Shown piece by piece: positions 20,063 to 30,697 of a stretch of 64,000 nucleotides of DNA. Source of the stretch: Aegilops tauschii subsp. strangulata (Eukaryota; Streptophyta; Magnoliopsida; Poales; Poaceae); contig NC_053037.3 of assembly GCF_002575655.3 (NCBI RefSeq), positions 321,807,294 to 321,871,293 of the forward strand, given 5' to 3'. Below the pieces are notes generated by a model that was not told the origin of the DNA, ran no database searches, and was given only the letters and a program-made list of their open reading frames with translations. Position 1 is the first letter of the stretch. Each line of letters begins with the position of its first letter. The translations under genes and the position numbers were made by a program.

Positions 20063-21917
20063 GACAACGTTGCTTGATTGCTTGATCTTAGTGGAACTGC
20101 ACAAGAGGAGATCTTACTTCCTATCCGTTAAGGCGAATTTGGTTCAGATCTTCTTCTTGTGAGTTGTTTGAATTCCGCATCATGAGAGGTCAGTACTAGC
20201 CTTCTTTCACATGATTCTGCAGTGTGCTTTCATATGTTGTGCTACTTGTACGATAATGTTGCGTGATTTTAGTGAACTGCACAAATGGAGACAAGACTTC
20301 CAATCTGTATGTGCACCATAATATCCCATTGAGGTAAGATAAGGATATTTCACAACTGCTGGCCTGTATTTTGCCACTTTCATCAAAAAATTAAGTTTAG
20401 TACTATACTTGTGCTCCCTAATTGACATGCCAAATCTTACATTGAAGGCGAAGCTTGTCTGTTATTGAACCAAGTGATGAAGGGGAAGAACAAGCGGAAG
20501 AAAAACAAAAATCAACTCCCGGTGCTATAATGAAGCACTGGAACTGTGATGACACAAGTAATGATATGGTTTTGCATCTTAATTTATTGCTATGGCTGGA
20601 ACGAGCAATTGTTTTGCCACTGATTTGATGCCACTCTTAATGTAATATGTAATTATCTCTACTTGTGCAAACAGGGATCTTCTTTGAAGATACCATATAT
20701 TTTAGTGGAACTGCACAAGAAGATGTTGGAAACATTAAACTAATCGAGGAATATATAGTAAGCATGGCCACCACCGTAGATAGCAACAGATGGTTCCGGA
20801 GAAGTGCTTCATCTGTATGCTCTACACAATAAGCCTCCTGACAAAGGTTGGTACTCGCCCACTGATTTCATCCATATGATTGAGCTTTGTCATCTCTATT
20901 GGTGTTGTGCTACTGTTTAGATACTGTCATGAAAAAGTGGTATTGTCCTTGAGAAGTGCTTCATATGTGCTGTTTTAAATATTTCCTTTCCTTTTTTCGA
21001 GCAAACAAGGATGCTAGCATTTAGTAGTCCTCTTGTCTTTGCACAATAGGATCATCTTCCTCTGAAGAAGAATATGGAGTACGTGAAGTGACTATTTCCG
21101 ATTATGCCAGGATGAAGAAGCCCTGTCTATCTTCTCATCAGAAGGAGCAGTTGAAGGATGGTTACATTACTCCCCACAAGACCAAACTAACTTCAGCTCA
21201 GAAGGACTGACAAATCTCCATTTTTTTGCTGTGATGAGCGAGTACAATGTTGTTCTAGGATTCTTTCTGGTGAGTTCCATTTTTCTAAAAGTGTGCTCTA
21301 CATGGACCATGTATGTGCCTGTTGAAACTGTCAATTCATAGTACAGTTTGCTTTATACTAATCACTTTTTGTATTTGTGCAAACAGGGGTGCTCAGCTTG
21401 ATTTCAATGGGAACTACAGAAAATGTTCATGAATACATCGAATCATTCATTTCCACTACAAGAAAGGAGGTGCCGATAAGTTCAAGGCGTTGCAACATAT
21501 AAGGGCGAAATCATACAAGCTACGCGCGAATTTGGTTGATTTTGGTGGAACTGCACAAAAAGAACAGCTGATTTATTTAGCACGAGGTGCCATGTCAATG
21601 TCCGAACTGATGGCAAACCCTGCCCATTCCACAATCATAGGCATTTGATATTTTGGAATGGGACAACCTTGTCAAATTTTGCTCATTGATTTTAGCAAGA
21701 CATGCGTTTGATATTTTCAAATGGGACGCCCTTTGCTGTCAGCAGCGTCGATCAATTTTTTATTTATTCTTTAGTTGTGAAGTAAATATTGCCTCCGACA
21801 TGTGAGTCGCTGAGATGCATAATCATCGATTGTTTTGAATGTTCTCTATGAATTGCCAGGCCTGTGTGTTTGATTGCAATGTACAGAAACGCTAAAAAGC
21901 TGCTCAAACTCTTTGTA

Positions 21918-22043
21918 CTCCTTCTGTTCCTTTTTACTTTGCACATTGTGAAAGTGCATACTTTTTTGTATAAGATTGGTCAAAGTAGAGATACTTTGAC
22001 TGCAGACAAAACTTGTATGCGGACTAGAAAGGACCGGAGGGAG
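21918..22043. mobile_element. Stowaway MITE (126 bp)
   Basis: TA occurs on both sides (21916-21917 and 22044-22045). The left end is CTCCTTCTGTTCCTTTTTA and the inverted right end CTCCCTCCGGTCCTTTCTA. The inside includes GTCAAAGTAGAGATACTTTGAC, a known-type Stowaway core. It is complete, with a few mismatches between the ends. Confidence 0.88.
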
Positions 22044-22308
22044 TACATGTGAAACTGCTGCAAACGAGGTGATCACCCTGGGAATAATGCTAGTACGTAT
22101 TGTTTTGCATGTTCATCCAATGCCAGTGATACAGGAATTCGAACTAATCGAAATAAATTCATTCATACACGATCGGATTTCATATAAACATGCCGGATTT
22201 CATTACATTTCATACATTCTTCAACTAAAAAGGGGTGCGCTGGAGGTATAATTAATTAACCGAAGCTACCCACCTGTGTCCCGCTGAGCCGAACAGAAGC
22301 TTCAGTGA

Positions 22309-22390
22309 CTTAACTGCAGGTGCAGTTGCGTAACTGACATGTGGCCTGTTGGGCCCACGTGTCAGTCAGCCAACTGCACCAGCAGTTAAG
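22309..22390. repeat. Inverted repeat, 36-bp arms, 10-bp spacer
   Basis: The left arm, 22309-22344, starts CTTAACTGCAGGTGCAGTTG. The right arm, 22355-22390, is its complement at about 31 of 36 positions. The spacer is CCTGTTGGGC. It lies between the end of the plus-strand cassette region and the 3' end of the minus-strand gene at 22480-23343. It could be a small foldback element or a hairpin terminator-like structure. Confidence 0.8.
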
Positions 22391-22479
22391 TAGAAGCAGC
22401 GTTCTTCTCCAGCGCAGCTCTCCGACTCCACGTCACCGCCAAGAAGCTAACCGGCCGTCAATGGTCAACCGGCGTAGCA

Positions 22480-23343
22480 GCGGTGGCCTTACTTGGACCC
22501 GAGCGGCGGCGACCTACCGTGTTCTACTCTTCCTCGTTTTCTGTGTGGCGCGGCCTCGTTGGCAACGGGGCGGGGCCTCGGCGGAGCCGGCGATGTCCTC
22601 TGTCTCGTTGCCGGCGGGCGGCGCCTCAGCGGAGCGGTGGAAATCCTCCCCCACGTTGCCAGCAGGGTGGGGCCTCGGCTGAGCCGGCGATGTCCTCTGC
22701 CTCGTTGTTGGCAGGGCGGGGCCTCGGCGGGGCCGGCGGTGTCCTCTGCCTTGTTGTTGGCGCCGCGGGGCCTCGGCGGAGCAGGGCCTCGTCGACGCCA
22801 GCGGAGCGGGGACTCGTCGGAGCCGGCATTGTCCTCTGCCTCGTCCTCGGTCTCGCCAAACAGCGCCTCGCCCGCTTCATCGCCTTCTTTGCTAGCCTCT
22901 TTGTAGGCGGCCACAGCCTCCGCCACCCGCATGCGGTACCGCCAGCGCTCGAGGCGGCCCTTGCGGGCGGAGCGGTACGAGTCGAGCAGCGTCTCCTACT
23001 CCACCCGCTCCGCGGCGATCTGCTCCTCCGCCTGCAGGTGCTCCTGGAGGAGATGGTGCTTGTAGGCGGCGTCGGCCTGCGCCTCCCGGAACTGCTCCTC
23101 ACGCATCTGCCTCACCCTGTACATATATTGGGCACGGGCCTCGCCGATGGTCATGGTGCAATGCACCGGCGAGGATGGCGCGGAGGAGGGGGTTGGCGCC
23201 GGATCGTCGACTACCGTGTTCTCCATTGGGACGTCGTCGTCCTCCGGCTGCCTATCGGCCAGCCGGTCGGCAGCAATGGCTGCCATCTCCTTGTGGTCCG
23301 TCGTCCGCCCGTCCCGAAGAGCGCTGGAGCGCGAGGAAACCAT
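22480..23343 (-). CDS. CACTA-borne gene of unknown function with one in-frame stop
   Basis: An ATG at 23343 opens a frame that runs to an in-frame TAG at about 22993 (between QIAAERVE and ETLLDSYR) and then on in the same frame to about 22489. The N-terminal part has MVSSRSSALRDGR and an acidic PEDDDVPMENTVVDD stretch. The middle is strongly helical and charged (YRVRQMREEQFREAQADAAY), likely a coiled coil. After the stop come WRYRMRVAEAVAAYKEAS and EALFGETEDEAEDNAG. The C-terminal part consists of repeats encoded by a minisatellite. A TATA box stands 70 bp upstream. I do not recognise the family; it resembles uncharacterised ORFs repeated in wheat DNA transposons. With TAG read as stop, only the 116-residue N-terminal part would be made. 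Confidence 0.5.
22560..22830. repeat. About 50-60-bp GC-rich minisatellite inside the minus-strand ORF
   Basis: At least five degenerate copies of a unit with GGGGCCTCGGCGGAGCCGGC and GATGTCCTCTGCCTCGTTG occur. They give the encoded repeats with RGPAPPRPR and EDIAGSAEAPP. Confidence 0.85.
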
Positions 23344-23410
23344 GGTGGGCAGTAGTGGTGTGGACAGGAGAAAGGGAACGGATGCGGATGACTACGGCTA
23401 TGGCTGGTGC

Positions 23411-23424
23411 AGCAGTTTATATAG
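23411..23424 (-). promoter_or_regulatory. TATA box upstream of the 23343 start
   Basis: The minus strand reads GCTATATAAACTGC about 70 bp upstream of the ATG at 23343. This is the spacing expected for a plant TATA promoter and supports that this ORF is or was transcribed. Confidence 0.6.
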
Positions 23425-23687
23425 CAATGGTGGGCGGGCTGAGGGACGGACATGTGGCGCCGGAGTAGCCGCCTCGGCAACCACGTATCATTAATGTGGG
23501 CGGCAGATGGACAGACGGACGGCACTTGTGTCGTTTGAAGGCGTAGCAATCGCCTGCACCGGGAAGCGGGGCGGGCGGCACTGACTGTTTCGGGCGGAAA
23601 GCGCGCGCGGGCGAGGACATGACTTTACTTGGAGAGGATGACAATGGGGACCCACCAGGTCCATAGCCTCACGTACGCAAGTGCCTC

Positions 23688-23712
23688 CTTATTATATATA
23701 TATATATATAAC
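23688..23712. repeat. (TA)n microsatellite
   Basis: About ten TA units follow CTTATTA. No other feature is seen here. Confidence 0.9.
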
Positions 23713-24570
23713 TATAATTTATTTTCCTTCCTCCTGGTTTCCTGACATCACGGTCCCACACCATTGTCAACCTATGTGGTAGTCAATAAACAAGAGAATT
23801 GCACAAGAAGCGGCCGACAGCTGGGACCAAGCAGCTCGAGCAGTATTTGTGTTTTTGAGGTGTGAGCACTGCAGAGTTTTTCGATGTTTAGCCCAGATAT
23901 TAATTTTTCTCCTCTGAACAACAACGAAAACATCGCTGCAGGTATTAACTGGGCGAGCTGTGGCCCGTCTAGGCCAGGCCAGATATCCAGCCCAGATATT
24001 AATTTTTTTCAAGCTGAAAATGGCTAGCCCAGCTATACTTTTTTTAGGAATACCCAGGCAAGGTCAAGTTGTTATTCTCCGCCCCGCTGGGCTGCAAATC
24101 TTTCCTAGGAGGGATGCATTAGGCTTAACAAGAAAATGGGCTTTAAGAAATAATAAATGGGATGTAATTATAAAAACTGGGAGTAACTATAAAAAAATGC
24201 ACCAAACACGTGATTACTTTATAAAATATTATTTTTGGATATTGAAAATTTTAATTTCATTAATTGTTGCGAGCGCAATGTTTCGTTGGATTTTTACGTA
24301 ATATAATTTTATATTGAAGTTGTATTTAATCTGACTATAAATTTCGGGATAAAAATATTTCGGATCCCATAAAAATGTGGGAAATTTTATTGAATTCTGT
24401 TTTGAACGGTTGGTTGAAATGGGTTGTACTTTTAACAAACTGTAAATGGGTTGTAGTAAATTCCATTAGAATTCAAAAATGGGCTACACATTCTTACAAA
24501 TCTCAAATGGGCTATAAGTTCTCTGCCGCACACTTCTGACATTACTAAGTTGACGCGTCCCCTAAAAAAC
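23713..24570. other. AT-rich CACTA interior
   Basis: Words such as CAGCCCAGATATTAATTTTT (twice, 23888 and 23988) and AAATGGGCTATAA/AAATGGGTTGTA (24380-24520) recur. No gene is recognised; long open frames are AT-rich and carry no motif. Confidence 0.5.
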
Positions 24571-24574
24571 AGAG

Positions 24575-26220
24575 TTGACGCGTATGCAAGGCTTTGTCAA
24601 TTATAGTCAACACACGGTTCTAGCAGCAGTGGCCGTTGGATGTCCATCCAACGGATGCCGTGCTTCTTCTTCAATCTCGGATATTCTAGCTTCACCCGCC
24701 CAAAAAATGATTCCTTCCCCTGACATCTGGGGCGCACCGTTTCGGAAACTGACCTGTTGGCCTACTAAGTTGACGTACCAAGGGCTTTGTCAACTTAGTC
24801 AATATAAACGATTCTAGCTGCAGTGACCGTACGGTGTCCATCCAATGGCCGTCGTGCTTCTTCAACCTCTGGACTTCTTGCTCCAGCCGCCCAAAGCAGC
24901 GCCGGTCGTGCCGCCTGCTCTTGCCTCCCGTGGCCGGCTGTGCTGCCGCAGAGGCCTCACCGCCCCCTACTACTCCCACCGCTGGCCAGGCCATCCCTCC
25001 ACTCACCCACACCCCCTGTTATTCTGCGGCGACGGCAGCGCAGCCGAACCAGTGAACCCTCGTACTCCTCTCCGCGTGTGAATCCACTGTCGCGTCTTCC
25101 CCGGCTCTGCGTCGTCCCCTTCCTAGGCCTCGCCGTCGTCCACCGCCCTGGTGCTCTCGGCGCGGCGTGGTCAAAGTGGTCAAGGAACGACTTCCATCGG
25201 ACGTGGACTGTACGTGGAGAGGCTGAGAGCTGGGTCCATGGCAGCCGCAAGGAAGTGCCTCCTTATTACGCGGAAAATAATTATTCCTCCACCTGACAGC
25301 GGGGACCCATCGGACGGGCCACCAGTATTTTGCGAAAAAAATTGTTTTCCCCTGACTGCTGGGACCCACCGGACGGGCCACCGTAATTTGCGAAAAAAAC
25401 ATTCCCCCCGCTGTCAGCTCAGACCCACCGGAAGTGCCTCCTTATTACGCACAAAAAATGAATACTCCCCCGGCTAGCTGGGACCCACCTTGGTGGGAGG
25501 CTGACTTGTGGGCCTACTAAGTTGACGGGGACGAAGGGCTTTGTCAACTTAGTCAATATGAACGATTCTAGCTCCAGTGACCGTACGATGTCCATCCAAC
25601 GGTCGTATTGCTTCTTCAACCTCTGGTCTTCTTGCTCCAGCCGCCCAATGCAGCGCCGGTCGTGCCGCATGCTCCTGCCTCCCGTGGCCGGCTGTGCTGC
25701 CGCGGAGAACTCGCCGCCGCCTACTATTCCCACCGCTGGCCAGGCCCTGCGGCGACGGCAGCCTCACACCGCAGCCGAACTAGTGAACCCTCATACTCCT
25801 CTCCGCGCGGGCTTCCACTGCCGCGTCTTCCCCGGCTCTGCGTCATCCCCTTCCTAGGCCTCGCCGTCGTCCACCGCCCTGGTGCTCTCGGCGCGGCGTG
25901 GTCAACGTGGTCAAGGAACGGCTTCCATCGGACGTGGACTGTACATGGAGAGGCTGACAGCTGGGTCCACAGCAGCAGCAAGGAAGTGCCTCCTTATTAC
26001 GCGCAAAATAATTATTCCTCCACCTGACAGCAGGGACCCACCGGACGGGCCACCGTATTTCACGAAAAAAAATGTTTCCCCCTGACTGCGGGGACCCACT
26101 AGCTACATCTTCGCACGCAAGGAAGTGCGTCCGGGCAAAAAAAACGATTCGCCCCCCTGACTAGTGGGACCCACCAGCTACATCTTCGCAGGCAAGGAAG
26201 TGCCTGACAGTCGAGACCCA
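24575..26220. repeat. 752-bp tandem duplication plus partial copies
   Basis: The block starting CCTACTAAGTTGACG at 24761 recurs at 25513. Both continue through GATTCTAGCTGCAGTGACCG-like and CTTGCTCCAGCCGCCCA sequence to GGAAGTGCCTCCTTATTACG and GGGACCCACCGGACGGGCCA. A third partial copy (24575-24760) precedes them. A shorter duplication with CCACTAGCTACATCTTCGCA lies at 26095-26220. The two long copies keep overlapping open frames, but these are not conserved as protein. Confidence 0.85.
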
Positions 26221-26229
26221 CCTGGTCGA

Positions 26230-27290
26230 AGCGTACGTAGCATTGTCATTCTGGTCGCGAACGTGTACGTACGTACTGGTCGATGTAGAGGCGCGCACGT
26301 GTCGTAGTAGAGGCGCGCACGTAGCATGTACACGTTCGTACAGCGGCCAGTGTGCAAGAAAGAAAATACGGCCACGTACGTACATACAGGCAGGGTCTCG
26401 AACGCCTACTCGCGCATACGTAAGGCCAGGGCTCGTGTACATGGCTGGGTCGGAACGGAGAAACAGCGTCGTCGTCGTGTTCATGGGGAGCCAACCGGCT
26501 AGGTCGGAACGGAATGCGTCGTCGTGTTCATCGGGAGGGCTTGGACGGAACAGCCGATGGAAACGAGGCTTGGCGTACCGCAGAACGAAGGAAACGGCCT
26601 TGTGTTCGACCGGCCATGTTTGAAATGGGATCCTGTTCATCGGGAGGGGTCTGGCGTACCGCAAAACGGAGGAAACGGACCTCCTACGGTCGAAACGGGG
26701 GTCCTGTTGATCGGGAGGGGTGTGGCGTACCGCAAAACGGAGGAAACGGACTTGTGTTGGAGCGCTACGGTCGAAACGGGGGTCCTGTTCATCGGGAGGG
26801 GTGTGGCGTACCGCAAAACAGGACTCCACGGGATACTGTTCATCTCCACCATCGACCCCCTCCAGCCTCCACGGGCTACTGTTCATCCACCGTCGACCTC
26901 CTCCAGCCTCCACCTGCGACTGTTCATCCACGGGCTCCTGTTCATCCAGCCTTCACCATGCGCTACTCCACCGGCTACTGTTCAACCAGCCCTCTCCACG
27001 GGCTCCTGTTCAACCACCCCTCCACGGGCTACTGTTCATCCAGCCCTCCATCGTCTACTGTTCATTCTGCCCTCCACGGGGTGGTCCTGTTCATCATGCC
27101 CTCCATGGGGTCCTGTTCATCCAGCCCCAACCGGCTCGATCGATCGGGGTCCTGTTCATCCAGAGGCAACACCACGGGGTCCTGTTCATCCACCCCCACC
27201 GAGAACTGTTCATCCAAACCCCCCCCCCCCCCAGCAACACTCACTGTTCATCCAGAGGCAGCATCGATCGGCTTCAGTTAGCAGCAGTAG
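26230..27290. repeat. GTTCATCGGGAGGGG and CTGTTCATCCA repeats
   Basis: Three to four copies of GTTCATCGGGAGGGGTGTGG followed by CGTACCGCAAAACGGAGG lie at 26527-26815. About twenty copies of CTGTTCATCCA with CTCCACGGG spacers lie at 26840-27260. Part of the right inner subterminal region, it mirrors the repeat-rich left side. All long open frames across it are produced by the repeats. Confidence 0.8.
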
Positions 27291-27599
27291 CGAAGGAATC
27301 GCTCGATCGGGTTCAGTTAACAGCCATCGATCGATCGCTCAGGTTCAGTAACGCGTAGCCTGTAGTGCAATCGCTCGGGTTCAGTTAGAGCCCAACGCCT
27401 CGCTCGGGTTCAGTTAGAGCCAACGCCTCGCACACACGCGCGTACGTGTATGAGAGAAACGCGCATCGCTCGGCCCCCGACCTCCCACCGTAACCGAGAA
27501 CTCCCTAAAATTTTCCTCGCCCTCGCTTCTACCACGGTTTTTTCCGTCATGGACGGCCCAAAGAATGTGATGCAGCTGCGTCTCCGGCCCGCCCAGGAC
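27291..27599. repeat. CGCTCGGGTTCAGTTA repeats and spacer
   Basis: Five copies of TCGGGTTCAGTTA-like sequence occur between 27300 and 27420, with GATCGATCG words between them. The rest is unassigned sequence leading to the right terminal region. Confidence 0.65.
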
Positions 27600-27767
27600 G
27601 AAAAGCCCATTTTCTGTCATGATTTTTTGTCATAGAAGTAGGAGCCCACCACATCTATGTTGATACCGGGTTTTGTCACAATTATCATCATAGAAGTGTC
27701 ATATGTATGACAGAAAAAAAATTCGTTCGGCCCAAGATGTCACGGATGTGTCTTTTTTTTTGTAGTG
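27600..27767. repeat. Right subterminal region and TIR of the CACTA element
   Basis: It contains TTTCTGTCATGATTTTTTGT, ATCATCATAGAAGTGTCAT and ATGTATGACAGAAAA, which match left-side subterminal words. It ends GATGTCACGGATGTGTC, a T run and GTAGTG. The CGG duplication follows at 27768-27770. Confidence 0.88.
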
Positions 27768-27770
27768 CGG

Positions 27771-28300
27771 TGAGCATGCTGAGGAGGAGGTCATCATCGA
27801 TCTTCGCGCCAATATCGCGGAGCTCGCCAGCGAGAGTCTTGAGGCAGCAACAATAATCGTCGACAGAGGAGTTGTCCTGGTGGCACCCAAAAAACTCTTG
27901 CTACAAAAAAACACTATGTTGGGCTGGTTGTCGGTGAAGAGCCCGTTCAGCTTGGTCCACACGGCGCATGCGTCATCACCGTCCTGCACGACCGTCTGAA
28001 AGAGGTCCGGCGAGATGGTGAGGAAGAACCACCGGATGATCGTGGTGTCGATGGTGGACCAGTCATGGAACTCGGGGACGAGGCTGGAGTCGACGGAGCC
28101 GTCCACATGGTCGACGAGGTGGTACTCCCTAAACACGAGGGAGAAGTACGTCTTCCACGTGTAGTAGGAGGAGTCCGTCTGGAGAGACGAACCGGCACCC
28201 GCTCGTAGATGTTGAGGTTGCGGATGTCGTTGACGTCGGAAGGGTTGGCGTCGGCGAATGGTTTGGAGTTGGTGGACGCGGACGACGTGACGGACAACAT
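27771..28300 (-). pseudogene. Copia gag, N-terminal half
   Basis: The start codon at 28300 opens MLSVTSSASTNSKPFADAN followed by NIYERVPV. After a frameshift near 28190 the UBN2-type gag sequence goes on as FREYHLVDHVDGSVDSSLVP, WSTIDTTIIRWFFLTISPDL and DACAVWTKLNGLFTDNQ. A second frame break near 27915 precedes SVDD-type sequence that runs into the CACTA junction. The other half is at 6081-5391. Gag would form the cytoplasmic particle, but this copy is broken three times, twice by frameshift and once by the transposon. Confidence 0.88.
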
Positions 28301-28659
28301 GGCGGCATGAGGCGGTGTGCCTAGGGTTCGGTGCGGGAGGGTCGGGTGGCAGCGGCGATCTGCTCGGGGTACAGCGGCGGATGTGGGAGGGAGAGGTTCA
28401 CGGCGGCGAGGGGCGGTGGTGACAGGAGTGGGCGGCGGCGCGTAGGTGCGACGGCTGCGGGTCGCGTCAGTAGGGGGGTGCGGGCGGCCGAGGCGAGCAA
28501 GGGAGGAAGCGGCGGCTGGGCGTGTGAGTGCGGTAGCAGGGAAGGAAGCAGCGGCGGCAGGCGCGTGGAGGTGCGCGGGCGGCGGCGGCAGAGTGGCAGC
28601 GGCGGCGGCGCATGGGGGTCGCGTGGCGGCGGCGGCGGAAGCTAGGGTTAGAACCTAAA
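28301..28659 (-). other. Copia 5' leader (GC-rich)
   Basis: This is the untranslated leader between PBS and gag start, very rich in GGCGGC/GCCGCC. Long open frames on both strands are composition artefacts. Confidence 0.7.
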
Positions 28660-28670
28660 AACAGATACCA
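28660..28670 (-). promoter_or_regulatory. Primer-binding site of the host Copia
   Basis: Directly inside the 5' LTR the minus strand reads TGGTATCTGTT. It shares its first seven bases with the initiator-tRNA-Met binding site (TGGTATCAGAGC) common in Copia elements, then diverges. Confidence 0.7.
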
Positions 28671-28802
28671 TGTATGATGTATGAATTGCATGATGTATTG
28701 CTCATGTGCAAAGGCACGTATATATGATGTACAGAGGTGGGCCACGACCTCAACTATACAAGGAACTAGGAGGTGGACCCAATACACAGATATGTACACA
28801 CA
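28671..28802 (-). repeat. 5' LTR of the host Copia, inner 132 bp (rest at 40792-40802)
   Basis: It is nearly identical to 390-521 and starts with TGTATGATGTATGAATTGC. It stops at 28802 where a Helitron begins. The missing last 11 bp (TATACTCAACA) are found at 40792-40802, directly before the CCTAG duplication. Confidence 0.93.
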
Positions 28803-28967
28803 TCTATAATACCTAAATAGTTCATCCCCACTATCCTATTTCTCTTGACATGTGGCCTATCCACATCATCAACCCATTGCCAGCAATTATCTTGACCTGT
28901 AGGCATCCACGTCACTACACCATGTCAGCATTTTTTTTTCTTAAAATCGTTTAATTTATATGGACGG

Positions 28968-30697
28968 TGTTGGGGAACGTAGTAATTTCAAAAAAATTCC
29001 TACCCACACACAGGATCATGGTGGTGCATAACAACGAGAGGGGAGAGTGTTGTCCACGTACCCTCGTAGACCGAAAGCGGAAGCGTTAGCACAACGCGGT
29101 TGATGTAGTCGTACGTCTTCACGATCCGACCGATCAAGTACCGAACGTACGGCACCTCCAAGTTCAGCACACGTTAAGCTCGATGACGTCCCACGAACTC
29201 CGATCCAGCCGAGCTTCGAGGGAGAGTTTCGTCAGCACGACGGCGTGAAGACGATGATGATGTTGCTACCGACGCAGGGCTTCGCCTAAGCACCGCTACG
29301 ATATGATCGAGGTGGATTATGGTGGAGGGGGGCACCGCACATGGCTAAGAGATCAAGAGATCAATTGTTGTGTCTAGAGGTGCCCCCTACTCCCGTATAT
29401 AAAGGAGAGAGGGAGAGGCCGGCCCTAGAGGGGGCGCGCCAAGTGTGGGGAGTCCTACTAGGACTCCCAAGTCCTAGTAGGATTCCCCTTTCCTTTCTGG
29501 AGTAGGAGAGAAGGAAAGAGGGGGAGAGGGACAAGGAAAAGGGGGCTGCACCCCTTGTCCAATTCGGACCAGAGGGGGGGCATGCACCTCCTTCCTTTTG
29601 GCCTCTCTCCTCTATTCCCGTATGGCCCAATAAGGCCCAATACTTCTCCCGGTGAATTCCCGTAACTCCCCGGTACTCCGAAAATACCCGAATCACTCAG
29701 AACCTTTCCAATGTCCGAATATAGTCGTCCAATATATCAATCTTTACGTCTCGACCATTTCGAGACTCCTCGTCATGTCCCCGAACTCATCCGGGACTCC
29801 GAACTACCTTCGGTACATCAAAACACATAAACTCATAATACAAATCGTCACAGAACTTTAAGCGTGCGGACCCTACGGGTTCGAGAACTATGTAGACATG
29901 ACAGAGACACGTCTCTGGTCAATAACCAATAGCGGAACCTGGATGCTCATATTGGTTCCTACATATTCTACAAAGCTCTTTATCAGTCAAACCGCATAAC
30001 AACACACGTTGTTCCCTTTGTCATCGGTATGTTACTTGCCCGAGATTCGATCGTCGATATCTCAATACCTAGTTCAATCTCGTTACCGGCAAGTCTCTTT
30101 ACTCGTTCCGTAATGCATCATCCCGCAACTAACTCATTAGTCACAATGCTTGCAAGGCTTATAGTGATGTGCATTACCGAGTGGGCCTAGAGATACCTCT
30201 CCGACAATTGGAATGACAAATCCTAATCTCAAAATACGCCAACTCAACAAGTACCTTCGGAGACACCTGTAGAGCACCGTTATAATCACCCAGTTATATT
30301 GTGACATTTGGTGGCACACAAAGTGTTCCTCCGGTAAACGGGAGTTGCATAATCTCATAGTCATAGGAACATGTATAAGTCATGAAGAAAGCAATAGCAA
30401 CATACTAAACGATCAAGTGCTAAGCTAACGAAATGGGTCAAGTCAATCACATCATTCTCCTAATGATGTGATCCCGTTAATCAAATGACAACTCATGTCT
30501 ATGGCTAGGAAACTTAACCATTTTTTATCAACGAGCTAGTCAAGTAGAGGCATACTAGTGACACTCTGTTTGTCTATGTATTCACACATGTATTATGTTT
30601 TCGGTTAATACAATTCTAGCATGAATAATAAACATTTATCATGAAATAAGTAAATAGATAATAACTTTATTATTGCCTCTAGGGCATATTTCCTTCA
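28968..30697 (-). repeat. 3' LTR of the Angela-like element (1730 bp)
   Basis: The plus strand begins TGTTGGGGAACGTAGTAATT and ends GGGCATATTTCCTTCA. A TATA-like CGTATATAAAGG lies near 29394, and the inverted repeat with CCTACTAGGACT lies at 29452-29485. It matches 35784-37618 closely except for a 116-bp insert in the latter. Confidence 0.95.

Larger units (their letters stand above)
16690..21600 (+). pseudogene. Plus-strand gene region with repeated exon-intron cassettes
   Basis: Exon-like blocks share the coded motif D-F/L-x-G-T-A-Q. They occur at 17183 (GATTTTGGTGAAACTGC), 20084, 20265, 20699, 21400 and 21538. Several are preceded by the same acceptor, TTTGTGCAAACAG^GG or a close variant (17168, 19950, 20675, 21386). 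Similar GGT(C/T)xGTACT donor regions follow at 20190 and 20845. Other exon-like blocks encode VIEPSDEGEEQAEEKQ (20459-20561) and a piece ending KTKLTSAQKD then a stop (21051-21210). Candidate first exons lie at 16795-16975 and 18700-18901 (donors CAG^GTAC and AAG^GTAT). One block is frameshifted and one lost bases. I do not recognise the product. The 21051 exon recalls linkers in plant B3-domain (REM) proteins, a weak match from memory. Confidence 0.4.
6082..27767. mobile_element. CACTA (En/Spm-type) DNA transposon, 21.7 kb
   Basis: The left end reads CACTACAAAAAAAATACACT and the right end, inverted, reads CACTACAAAAAAAAAGACAC. Both continue into related subterminal sequence with TCCGTGA. The 3-bp target duplication CGG occurs at 6079-6081 and 27768-27770. 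Insertion interrupts the gag frame of the host Copia exactly. The interior holds a multi-exon minus-strand gene, a plus-strand repeated cassette region, a second minus-strand gene, MITEs and many tandem repeats. I find no recognisable TNP2 transposase, so it probably moves, or moved, with help from an autonomous relative. Confidence 0.93.

Noticed and set aside
26161..27358. Frames of over 200 codons across the CTGTTCATCC repeats
   Set aside because: The repeats lack stops in several frames; the proteins are repeat translations only.
28331..28658. Open frames with Gly/Arg/Ala-rich sequence on the plus strand
   Set aside because: This is the GGC-rich leader of the minus-strand Copia between PBS and gag.
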